In this document: positions 46,818 to 57,063 of the stretch, one piece after another
Layout: each line of letters begins with the position of its first letter
Numbering within the stretch: the first letter of the stretch is position 1
NCBI RefSeq assembly: GCF_021347895.1
Contig: NC_067132.1
Span: 6,928,338-6,992,337 of the forward strand
Direction: 5' to 3'
Origin: Acanthochromis polyacanthus
Taxonomy: Eukaryota > Chordata > Actinopteri > Pomacentridae
DNA: 64,000 nt
Translations under genes and position numbers: made by a program
The notes under the pieces: model-generated
Database searches by the model: none
Told to the model about the DNA's origin: nothing
What the model saw: the letters and a program-made list of their open reading frames with translations, nothing else

Positions 46818-49280
46818 CAGTCTAGTCTGGTTCAGTGAATTAAAAGCTGCGAAACACAGTCATCATCAATGACTCACCAACTATTAAAGCCACACTGATT
46901 TAGCAGTAAACAACATGAAATGTTTTAGAGAATCACTGTAGGGTCAATACTGATAGAAAGCAGCCCTGGAGCTGAGCGTTGGTCACTTCCAACCAGAAAT
47001 GCTCCTCCTGAGTCGAGCTGCCTGTACACATTAGCCCTGCTACTTAGATGGTAGTAAACCTGTCCCATACAAGTAAATGTCTGTGGTCACAATAAGAACA
47101 TATTTAATCATCACCAACAAGCCTGGGGGAATTGGATCGATCAGACATTACTCAATGAGGGGAGACTTAGCTTTGATTGGTGAGTTTGTTGCAGGGAGGA
47201 AAAGGGGAAAACAAAAACTCCTCTAATTCCAGATGTACAGACATTACTCTTTCTAGCTCCAACTGGTTCCTGCTCTTAATAGACAGTCATTACATGAGTC
47301 AAGGAGTAAAGGATGACCAGAAGGAGGTGACATGCAAACTGGGGGCCAAGCTATATAGTTTAACCAGCTGATATTGAATATTAGTAATCAATGAGATCAG
47401 TTGACCTCAGAAATGGGCAGGGCAGGGGACTGAATTCCCATTAAACACTAAACTATCTGATGTTTATTTGCCCTTTGTGATATTGTTTTTTTGGGGAGTG
47501 ATTTTTTTTTTGGACTGTTATTTGGAACAAGCAAACAATCTGAAAAAATCGATTTGGGCACTCTGATAAGCACTTTTCACTATTTACTATGAAATTAACT
47601 GAAAGATTAAGCCTTGAACTGAATAGTCTCCCTCAGGAACAATGTCTGACAGTTTCATTCATTCTAATATGGGCCTTACTGTCCATGTTCATGGACTGTT
47701 TCTGGTTCACTTCAGCTGGTAAGGAAGACAGCATCATTCTACTGTTTACCGTTTAGGTGACATTTATGGGTAGATTAGTGTCTACAAAACCATAAAAAAA
47801 AAAACATCTGACTCCCCAACATCCCAGCTACGCTACGCTGTCACAGCATTAAGAGGACTGCTGTCTGCAAATCATGCACCAACTGCTTAAGGCAAGCTGA
47901 GAAGGAAACAACTCATGAAAGCTTGTTTAATTTTTTAGTTTTGCAATTAGCTTGGGGAAAACAGAGAAAGCATCGTTATGTAAGGATAATACTGCAGTCC
48001 TTGTCCCAGACTAAACTGCCTTCAGCACAGGCTTTGTTTGGCAGCATGGAGAAAAGTGATGATGGATTTCCTCCTCTTCCTGATTCCTAGACAGAGGCTG
48101 AGATGAAGCAGGCTGCTGACCTTCTAGAGAGTATACTACCTCCAACCCCAGCTCTTTCTTCACCTGGAAAACCCCACATAAGCCTAGCAGTGAAGAGCCT
48201 TATCTAACATGTTTTAGATGAATGGTGGTGCCTACGCAGGACAAGAACACAATGACAAGAGAGGGAAACCACGGCAGCAATTTGCTTTAAGTGTCTGGGT
48301 GGAGAGTCAATGACTGAAATGAACTCCCATCCAGCCCATTGTCATTCCACAGCCTGTGAAGAGTCCTGGCCCTCGCCATGTCAGGAACTCTGAGGAACCT
48401 GCTGTTTGTTTAAATACTTCCCACCTTCCTTCCCTCTCTGCCTCCCCTCCTACTGGGGTCATTATTTCCTGACTCACCCCTTCCTTCCACTATTTCTTAC
48501 TCCGTATGTCTCCCTTACTTTGTGTGTATTTTTTTTACTAATTTGAATGACAAATTTACTTCTATATATGTGCTGCACAAAATCTATATCACAGTCAATT
48601 ATGCTGAAATACATCATGTTCAGATTTAATGTGCTGGGAGTTACATCACTTGAGCCTTCCATGGATAAAACTGTTTATTTACCACCAGTGGCCCAGAACT
48701 GTTTGCCAGTTTTCCATTTTTGCGGGGCCACCATAAATGTTGCACATTTAACATGTCAGTGATTTTAAATCTTCCAAAAAGCCCCTCTGACAAATGTACC
48801 AGAGTCTAACAATCATTGGCCCAGTTTGACTATCTGGAACTAAAATGGCAAATGACATATATTATGCCATTCCTACTTGTCATACTTACACATGACTGAA
48901 AAGAATATTGATTCCAGATATCTATACTGTCACTGTGACCAGTCAGAACAGTTTAGACGAGCTGCAGTCTGCCATACTGAATCGTTCTTCACTCCTCACA
49001 CAAGGCTTCTCATTGTATGTTGCTTCAGAAAAGCAGTTTAACTGTGTTAACAGAGGGAATGGCAGCTGCTGGGGTGAAGTAGTTTGCTAGAAAATGCCGC
49101 AATACAGGAAGAACTCATAAATGAGGCATTTCAAGGGAACAATCAAGACTTGTGATAGATTCTGATGACAGTAGAGAAACCTGCAAAGTCATTTCACCTT
49201 GTCAACACTAGGTAGAATTCCAGCCTGAAGTATCAACTGAATCACTTTGACTAGATATAATCCCAGATCAAGATATCTAT
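46818..49280. other. unique non-coding DNA
   Basis: Nothing recognised. Short A/T homopolymers occur at 47487-47510 and 47794-47803. Confidence 0.4.
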
Positions 49281-50063
49281 GGCTACGTTCACACTGCAGG
49301 CTCAAGTGACCCAAATTCAATTTTTTTGCCCCTATGCGACCTGTATCTGATCTTTTCATGACAGTCTGAACGACACAGATCCGATTTTATCAAATACGAC
49401 CCAGGCCACTTGGATATGTGGTCCTAATTCCGATAGGTATCGGATAGGTATCGGATCTTTTGCCATACGACTTCAGTCTGAACGGCCAGGTCACATTTAT
49501 CCGATCTATACGTCATTGGTACACGACAAACGTCACTATTCTGCGTTCAAGCAAAACAAGTCTTCGAGCTGCCAAAGACGTGTGTCTTGCCGTGAGAGTG
49601 TTAAAAAGAGGTGCTCACATATATACGTAAAGGTCGCCCTTATCGTTCGAAAATTCTGAATGAAGTCCGCATCTGTGAAGCCTCTCACATCACTATCCCA
49701 CCACTCCTGGCTGCGACTCCGCACCCACACAGTTCTCTGGACAGACGTTGCTGCCACTGCCCCACAAAACGCCAGGGCCAAAATCCTGGTCTCTTCCTTC
49801 TTGACCTTCTCCTTAAAATGATTAAGTTATAAATATGCTGTTAGCGTCCATGTTTACTTCCGTAAACACTGAACACGCTCCCTGCGTGTGTCATTGTTGT
49901 GTCCTCTTCTGCGCATGCGGGAACCTTTTGGGTCGTGTGAGGTTCACACAGGAGATCACATACAAGTCGCATTTAATTGGAAATGTGAACGAACTCACAA
50001 AAAATCCGATTTTACAAAAAAAAATCGAAATTGAGCATTAAGCCCTGCAGTCTGAACATAGCC
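49281..50063 (-). mobile_element. Harbinger transposon derivative
   Basis: The left end GGCTACGTTCACACTGCAGG and the right end CCCTGCAGTCTGAACATAGCC are inverted. The flanks TAT and TAA approximate the three-base TWA duplication. Subterminal direct repeats GATAGGTATCG (49433, 49444) and several GATC-like words lie inside. A HARBI1-like nuclease fragment on the minus strand supports the superfamily. At 783 bases it is far shorter than an autonomous copy. Confidence 0.87.
49536..49781 (-). pseudogene. HARBI1-like nuclease, N-terminal fragment
   Basis: The minus frame contains [20 protein letters not shown], then [15 protein letters not shown] and LSRQDTRL. This is the conserved start of Harbinger DDE nucleases: EWWD, FxxxDWxxNFRMxRxTF, LxRxDT. 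It is followed by VLL-type residues for only a few codons before the frame is lost. The catalytic DDE domain is missing, and so is the MYB-like partner. Host HARBI1 is excluded because the fragment lies within transposon ends. Confidence 0.87.
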
Positions 50064-52596
50064 TAAGATGTCTTTCATTAGCACAAACTTCCTTTAGGAT
50101 ATCTAAAATGGACAACGTAGATCTTGAACTAGAATTGTGACTGGTCAGAATTTCACTGAACATATCTGAAGCAGGAATTAAAATAATTCATAAAATAACA
50201 ATGCTTGCGATCAGTCAACTGGATATAAAAACGGAAATGTGGAGAGTAGAGACAGATCTGTCAAATAATTCTACATATTCAAAGCTGTATTATCTGTATT
50301 CTTTTTCCAATCATCTTTCATTTCCTGCTTCCTGGAAGGGAAAAGACTATTCCTGCTTAGGGTGATGTTCTGATTATTTAAAAAGAACACCATCCAAAAA
50401 AATAAAAACACAGCGCTGATTCCACCCAAAGCTCGAGAGCATGAAGGCCGGATAGAAACCTCTGCTCTGTGCGATAGATCTTCTAACAGTTATAATAGTT
50501 TCTGTGATTGTTCTTCTAATGCTACCGGACAGGAAGGTCGGAGGGTGAGGCTGTGATCAATCCAATACTGAAGCATATAAACCTAAGAGTTTCAACAGTA
50601 TCACAGTACAGATCTAAAAAACAGAAAGAGACGGTAGTCTGTGGTCACTAGACTGATTCAGGTAAATCTTCCTGCTGAAGTCACACTGACTCTGCAACAG
50701 TATTCTGACATTAAACCCAACTGGCAGCCAGTGACGTTCTGCATTTGCCCCTTTTCTGGTGGTTCAGTCATTTCTTTTGTGTAAAGTTGTTTTTTTGGTT
50801 GGGTCACAGCCAAGTTAACCAAACAAATCAAAGATCCAGACTAATGAAGACCTTGTCAGCTAGACATCATAAAGTAGAATAAGCTTTATATGGACACAAT
50901 GATCACTCCGTAGGACTGAGAGTCAATACACAATCAGACTGGACCAATCAGAGTCTTAGCCCCATATGAAGGGACAAAAAATCCCTCTAAGGACAAGCAT
51001 AAATACACTGACTCATCATTATTATTTTTGTTCCGGCCTTTGCCTTCAGTTGGTTTCCTGATGCTGAGCCTGAGCAAGGTTTTTGGGTGCCTTAGAAACA
51101 ATGGGCATCCTAACTGCACATATGGTTGGGATAGTGGTTTAAAAGACAACATCTCTTAACCACCCACAGTTCAGAATGCATGTGAACCATGGATTAACTG
51201 CAAGTTTCACTGCCACAAAGTTGTATCTTGCAATTTTAATGAAAGCAGTCCATTTCCACACCTGGTAGTTTTAGTGTAATCCTGTTTACAGACAAACTGC
51301 CAGGAATAGTTCCCTGAACCCTGGTGCAGCTGCAGGAATACAAAGCAGTGGTGTGTTCACATGAACCAGGCATGTTAAAAGCAGTTTACAGTGATGGTCA
51401 TGAAAGAATCTGTCCCCGCCAACAACCCAATTTCTTTTCCTTTTTTTCTGTGCTAATGTGAAAAATGATCTGAATCGAGACTCAAAAGTGGTGACATCAG
51501 ATGAGAACTGTGAATTCTGTTATCCAATGAGTCTCAGTTCCTTTTCTGACCTCTGCAGAAAGTAGGTCCTGAATCCTTAGACTCACACTTTCTATATTCA
51601 CATTTTAGTTTGAAAATGTTTTCTTTTACAGTATTTAATTTGGACAAAGTTTTCAATCAGTTGCTCTGTTTTAAGACACCGGTGATTTTCAGAAGTTTGC
51701 CTTATTTTGTTCAATAAGAAACCATGTTTGCATTCCCGAACCAAACCCCAGGTACGTTTCTGGTTCAGAAATGACACACATCATCTCAGTGGATGAAACC
51801 ATTGACACACATACATACACTAACATCTCTTAAGATGAACACACTGGGCCTCCCACTCAGATGCTGCAGTAATGTCTCCATTCAATGATCAGTTATGGAT
51901 ACACATGAATGAATGTCACTAGCTAAGGTTGCTTGAAGGTTATCAGCAGTATTGTCTTTCACTTTTGGTTTCTACAGCCCACAACATGACTCAGCATCCC
52001 ACCAGTCCCTGCAGCTTCACTCCCTGAACAAAACTCAATCTTCAAGCATGTCAATAGATTCTGGTAAACATGCTTAATGGATCATTGAGCCAGTTGGTCC
52101 TGGAAGTGCGTTATGATTTACACAGAAGACACAGATGGTCAGCTGTAGGAAACGCTCAACAAAACCATGTCTGGTTGGACACTCTGAGTGGAAATCAGTC
52201 CAAGTTTTAGTTTAGTCTGCAGCTTTACCTACAGGATTCACAGCAAGCTACTGTTGAGTTTCAGTTCACCTTTTCAGTGCACAACACTCAAACTTCTTCT
52301 CCAGAATCCAAAACTATCCACAACTATAAAACTTCTGAGAGGGGTATTTAATATTGGTAAGAAGTTCCTGAGGACTAAAGCGAGCCGATAAACAGTCAGA
52401 CAGTGACAGTGGTACTTTGCTCAATTCTGAAACACTGGATTTGTCCATTTATAAAGTAGTTGATGAAAAAAAACAGATTTTCCTCTGGAAATATCTGTCC
52501 TTAGTGGCAGAGGCTCTGCTATGGTATTTTAATATAAGAGTTGCAGTAAATGCTTTCTAAGGTAGTTCCTCTTAACAGGAGTTTTTGACTTTGCAC
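50064..52596. other. unique non-coding DNA
   Basis: No supported exon or element. A frame at 52188-52391 ends in a donor-like ATTGGTAAGA but has no known domain. Confidence 0.4.
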
Positions 52597-52737
52597 CTAA
52601 GATAGACTTTGCACCTAGGTTGATACTACAGGTACGGGAAAGTGCCGTATCCGTAGGCCACAGGCTACGGGTACGGGTCCCCACAGGCTACGGGTACGGG
52701 TCCGTATCTGTAGACACTACCTTGCACCTAAGATAGC
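52597..52737. repeat. small insertion-like block between direct repeats
   Basis: TGCACCTAAGATAG occurs at both ends. Inside, CCACAGGCTACGGGTACGGG is repeated in tandem (about 52659 and 52681) with related CGTATCCGTAGG and GTACGGG words. Origin unknown. Confidence 0.6.
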
Positions 52738-53037
52738 AGAACGGCTTCCACCATACAGACCTATGCTGACATCAGTCTCCCAACTCTGCTAACTAAACGC
52801 ATAATGATTTAAACACTGGGTCCTTAAAGTCAGGCTATAGGAACTGATACAAGAGCCTCTAAAAGAAAGGCCTTTCCACTCTGACTAAACAATATTTCTC
52901 ACAACTTTTTTCATCTGTTCCTGGTGTCTGTGTATCCTCTACACTGTCAGCAGGAGAACTGGGAGGGACTCAGCTAATTCAAACAGGTGGGGTTCAGCGA
53001 TGGCATGTTCCTCCCAATAAATCCAATGAAGCTACAA

Positions 53038-53232
53038 TGTTTTAACCTTTTTTTCTGTGATCAGACCCATAATTTTGTCAAAAATATACCTGGCATGTTT
53101 CGACAGAGCATTCCGTCTTTGTCACACACCACCTAGTGACATCTCTGACGAAGATGGAAGGCTCAGTCGAAACATGTCAGGTATATTTTTGACAAAATTA
53201 TGTGTCTGATCACAGAAAAAAAGGCTAAAACA
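53038..53232. mobile_element. foldback MITE with 67-base arms
   Basis: TGTTTTAACCTTTTTTTCTG at 53038 through TGTTTCGAC (53104) is mirrored by GTCGAAACATG at 53166 through AGGCTAAAACA (53232), with three mismatches in 67. The 61-base loop itself has a partial inverted repeat (TCTTTGTCAC / GTGACATCTCTGACGAAGA). Non-coding. Confidence 0.88.
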
Positions 53233-54971
53233 TTGTTCCTCCCAATGTTCACCTCTGATTTCACACAGAGATGCTCTGTGTTGTAGTTCATTTTAACCCT
53301 CTGACCTGTTTGATAATACCTGATCACTTTGGTGGACTTAGCCAAGCAACCAGCAATGGGCCATTTTAAAGATGTGACTGGATCAGGTCCATAATGAATT
53401 CAGGGTCTGAGATCAGTCCCACCTCTTATTTCCCACTCAGTAATCTGGCTGGTAGAGGATTGGAGAGTAATCTGGATAGAAGGACTGAGGGAGGAGGGGT
53501 GAGGGACAATCCTTCCCACTGTGAATCCTCTTTATATCATTTCTGTGGTAAAACTGTGCATAGTGTTGCAGTGCAGGTGGAACAGTTAGCTGCAGTTGGA
53601 GGCAAGAAGACTTACAAAGAACATACACTTCAAAATAAAGTACTGGGTCAGATTTTCCAAATCAGTGCATTCTATTCAACACAGAAAACCTACACAATCA
53701 TATTTCCAGTAGTTTTGGGATAGCATTTAAGGCAGGATGACAATCTGATGTTTAGGAGTTTCAGTTGTGATGATCTCCTCGTGTTGTTGAAATGACAGAT
53801 TGAAGTCCTGAGGTGCTACAAAATCATTCATTCATTTAACTCCAAAAGACTCAACTTTACATATCGAAATTCCGTTAAAAAATTCCCACAAAACTAATCC
53901 CTTTCTGTCTCAACACGTCTTAGATTCAACCCTACACTATTCCGTCCTCTAGAATGTGCAGACCTATAAAGTCCCATTCTTTCTCCACCCATTCTTTTCT
54001 CTCACTGCAGCTCAAACTCACCAGCTCACCCAAGATTCTGTTCAAACACGGTAAAAGTCCTCTACATTTCCCTATGATGCAGATAGAAATCTATCTATCT
54101 GTCTATTCTCTAGATGTTAAGAAGGAAAAAATACTGAAGGGAGTCTTTAACATGTGAGTAAAAGTTCTAAACAAGCTTCAGAAGTTGTTTTTTTAACCCC
54201 TTCTCTATAAAAACTTTTATTTTAATGATTATAAGTAGTACTCACTGTTGGCTTTAAATGTGATTTAGCACACTGAAGCACATGCTAATTTAAAGAACAA
54301 TTATTATTTATCAGGAGCAGGACTGGAGCCGGTCTTATTAGTAATACAACACATATAGCCTACACGGTGCACTTCCACAGTTTTGTGCAAAGACAACAAT
54401 GACAGTACATGACAGATTGGACTCATTATCAACAAGAATATCCACCTACTACCCATCCAGGGGTGGTAATATTAGAGTTACAAGCGCTACGGAAGAAACC
54501 TGGGCATGCAGAAGGTTACTGAGCCCAATCATACAAACTTTTATGTGTGAAAACAGCAGTTTAGTGTTACGGTGTGTCCTCCTCACACACTGGGAATGAA
54601 TGGACAGAACAGCTAGCTTGCGTAACTTAGCTGGGACAGTCACCTCACCGTGCTGCCTCCGCTGCTGTCTGGAATATCGGAACCGCCATATTCACTGAAC
54701 CCCCTTAGTAGTAAATACGAAAGGAAAAGTACGAGCTGCTGGTCGGTGGTAGGAATGAAGCGTTGAACAAGTTAAACCAACAACAACATGCAACTACTGG
54801 TTCATACCACCGTACTGCACACCGAACCCTCCTCTTTCAGAAAGTAAGAGTTTCCGAGCAGCACCTGAAGGCAGCATTAACCTTCACCCGAGCAGAGATG
54901 CGTGCTGAGATCACTCATCCAAAATCACCGTCAGCTCACTGCTAAACACTTCGCCGCGGTCCGCTTCCCCA

Positions 54972-54972
<1 letters not shown>
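53233..54972. other. non-coding DNA, GC rises towards the promoter-like segment
   Basis: No exon is supported. The frames at 53394-53723 and 53954-54157 have no domain. A GC-richer stretch near 54590-54700 includes CGGAACCGCCATATTC, a weak YY1-like site. Confidence 0.35.

Positions 54973-55019
<47 letters not shown>
54973..55019. repeat. (CA)23 microsatellite
   Basis: A clean CA run immediately downstream (minus sense) of the proposed first-exon donor. Confidence 0.97.
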
Positions 55020-55025
<6 letters not shown>

Positions 55026-55052
55026 ACAACATTCACGTTTTAACGGGACTCA

Positions 55053-55165
55053 CCGTTACTTGTCCGCTTTTTTGACAGTTTGTCGGGAGTCTCCGAGCGT
55101 TGCTGTCACCGCTACGATCCGCCCCTCCCAGAGTGCACTCCGCAGGACGCAGACTAACATAGCCC
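55053..55165 (-). other. map4: candidate non-coding exon 1 of map4 (5' UTR)
   Basis: On the minus strand, a GC-rich segment ends with ACAAGTAACG followed by GTGAGTCCC, a near-ideal donor at 55052. Upstream on the same strand lie GGGAGGGGCGG and GGGGAGGGGC (Sp1-like) and GATTGG (CCAAT). map4 needs a non-coding exon upstream of the ATG exon, because that exon starts at an acceptor only two bases before the ATG. The strand and position fit. The start of transcription is not determined. The link across 52 kb is inference; the donor could belong to another transcript. Confidence 0.35.
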
Positions 55166-55260
55166 CTCCCCGGACCAGCTCTGCTCCAATCACAGGTCGC
55201 GAGTACTGACTGGCTCTCTATTTATCCAAGCAGATGAATGCTTCTGTTCGAGAGACAACC
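55120..55260. promoter_or_regulatory. probable bidirectional promoter
   Basis: Sp1-like boxes (CCGCCCCTCCC at 55119, GCCCCTCCCC at 55162), a CCAAT box (55185), and TATTTAT at 55219 on the plus strand, in a CpG-containing block unlike the AT-rich surroundings. It separates the minus-strand candidate exon from the plus-strand start at 55345. Confidence 0.4.
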
Positions 55261-55344
55261 TTAACATTCAATAACAATTCCTCAACCCTGGGCAGGCTCT
55301 TCGTCGTCACCGTTTGCACTTTTGACAGACAAGCCGCAGAAACA

Positions 55345-55620
55345 ATGGAGAACTTTGACTCCTTTTACGGGACGGTGCCGGTCCAATGGCCGGGAGGATC
55401 GGGCTCTGGATACGGCTACGGCCCAGGAAGACGCCCCGATACCGCCCTGATTACTAAAATGTCACCGGACTGGCAGGAATCACAGTTGTTACAGAAAACA
55501 CACACACACACATTTAGACGGAAAGTAGAAATCATATCCTGTGTTTTACACAAGGTCAGCTTTAGAAATAGAAGCAGCTGGAGTTTTTTTTTAAAAATTG
55601 TGTGTCTGGTGTTAAAGTAA
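55345..55620 (+). CDS. candidate first exon of an unrecognised gene
   Basis: ATG at 55345 sits in a good context (AACAATGG) about 110 bases downstream of a TATA-like box. The frame reads MENFDSFYGTVPVQWPGG, then SGYGYGPGRRPDTALITK, then MSPDWQESQLLQ. After that, at about 55500, comes a CA repeat and low-complexity AT-rich sequence to a stop at 55618, probably intron or UTR; the true exon end is uncertain and no strong GT donor is evident. An upstream in-frame ATG (55234) adds 37 residues but is less likely. The Gly/Tyr-rich stretch has no domain I can name. The GC content and codon use of the first 50 codons look coding. It may be a real gene divergent from map4. Confidence 0.4.
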   Translation: MENFDSFYGTVPVQWPGGSGSGYGYGPGRRPDTALITKMSPDWQESQLLQKTHTHTFRRKVEIISCVLHKVSFRNRSSWSFFLKIVCLVLK

Positions 55621-55997
55621 AGCACACATAAAAGAGAAAAAGACAATGAGGTTTCTAGATTTTACTTGGATAAGGAATTAACCTGATTTACTACACAGAT
55701 ATGCAGTTAACATGTTCACTAATGCACCAAATTAACTCCTCTGGTTGTCTGTCTCTACAGCTGCTGGCCTTTCCTTCAATACTGGTAAAATTTTAGAAAA
55801 ACTTCCAAACACAGGATGAAACACATTATAAGAACTTGGAATTGGTTCCTCCTCACATGTGTGGGGTTTTAGTGACGCCATGTGGTGAACATGGCTAACA
55901 TCAGCGCTCCTCTGCAGGGTATTTTCTGAACCCTGCTTGCTTTCAGAGATGACTGAGTGGGTCCAACATTCCACAGGAGAACTGAATAGAGCCCAAC
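55621..55997. other. unassigned non-coding DNA
   Basis: AT-rich. The minus frame at 55732-55974 has no recognised domain. Confidence 0.35.
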
Positions 55998-56600
55998 TGA
56001 ATTAGTCAAAATTCCAATTCAAGATATCTCCAACCCCTCCTCAATTATAGATATAAGTGGTTGTATTTGTATAGTGCTTTTATCCAAAGCACTTTACATG
56101 ATACATCATTTTCACCCATTCATGGCAGAAGCTGCCATGCAAGGTACTAACCACGACCCACCAGGAGCAATTAGGTTAGATGCCTTGCTCAGGGACACCT
56201 CAACATGAGCTCAACAGACCAAGGATTGAACTGACAACCATCCAGTTACAAGCCGGCCACCCTACCCACTGAGCCATGCCGCCCCAAGATATCTACATGT
56301 TCCTTTGTGGATATCCATAACTCAGTTTTGACTAGGCGGAATTCATTGTAGATATCTTAAATTAAAGTAACGCCTAGTCAAAATGACGTTGTAGATATCT
56401 CAAATGGGAATTACGGATAGGCAAAACTTGATTGTAGATATCTAAAAGATAGAGATATCTTTAATGAATTTTGATAGAGATATCTAAAACTGGAGATATC
56501 TGTAATTACAATTCTGCCTAGGCAAAATGTTATTAAAGATATCTTGAATGACAGTTTTGACTAGACGAAATGACGTTGCAGATATCTGTAATGTCGTGCT
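55998..56600. repeat. GATATC-rich palindromic repeat, interrupted by a SINE
   Basis: About eleven GATATC hexamers occur, mostly as (G)TAGATATCT, with ACTAGGC/GCCTAGTC and CAAAATGACGTTG words between them in both orientations. The first site (about 56022) lies left of the SINE and the rest to its right. It is likely a decayed inverted-repeat element. Non-coding. Confidence 0.75.
56055..56285 (-). mobile_element. tRNA-derived SINE
   Basis: Read on the minus strand it starts GGGGCGGCATGGCTCAGTGG (A-box region), then GGTTGTCAGTTCAATCC (B-box region), then a body with CATGTTGAGGTGTCCCTGAG, and ends AAAGCACTATACAAATACAACC, an L2-like tail common in fish. AGATAT occurs at both junctions (56049-56054 and 56087-side at 56287-56292) and may be the target duplication. 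It is a retroposon, not a functional tRNA gene. Confidence 0.88.
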
Positions 56601-56924
56601 ATTAGTCCTCCCACTTTCAGGCGGAAAGCGGTAAAACACGTGATTTGAACTTCTGACGCCTTTTTTGCCAACTTTTTTTGTCTGTCGCGGCCATGGCCTC
56701 CCGGCTGGTCAACGTTTCCCTTTTTGACAGACTTTTCAGTATGTATCATGTCTTGTTTTCATTTTTACCTTTACCTAACACTGCAATCTCCCCATGAGAT
56801 GAGCGTGGTTGTGGTGTGACACATGTGGGCCTGCGTGCCTGTACAGGGCTGATGAATGGTTAGACGCTCATCCCATTCGGCCGCATATGGATAAATAAAC
56901 AAAATTATTTTTATTATTTTTTTT

Positions 56925-57063
56925 GCCTTTTTATTGTGATAGTTGCAGTGAAGAGTAAAGGAAAAAGGGGAGAAGACATGCAGAAAAGAGCCGCAGGCAC
57001 GAATCGAACGCTTTGAGTGGCCAAAAAAGCGCTATATAAATCTAATCCATTATTATTATTAAT
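56925..57063. mobile_element. SINE/L2 fragments
   Basis: 56925-57010 has GAAGACATGCAGAAAAGAGC followed by GGCACGAATCGAAC, which resembles a mirrored B box and a common fish repeat. 57011-57063 reads CTTTGAGTGG, then AAAGCGCTATATAAATCTAA and (ATT)n, the 3' tail of fish L2-mobilised SINEs, on the plus strand. Confidence 0.6.

Noticed and set aside
52188..54157. Two frames (52188-52391, 53954-54157) that both end GVFN just before donor-like sequence
   Set aside because: The shared residues are only four to five long and the DNA otherwise does not align; likely chance.
56055..56285. tRNA gene
   Set aside because: The A-box and B-box belong to a SINE head followed by a SINE body and L2-like tail; no acceptor-stem pairing expected of a functional tRNA.
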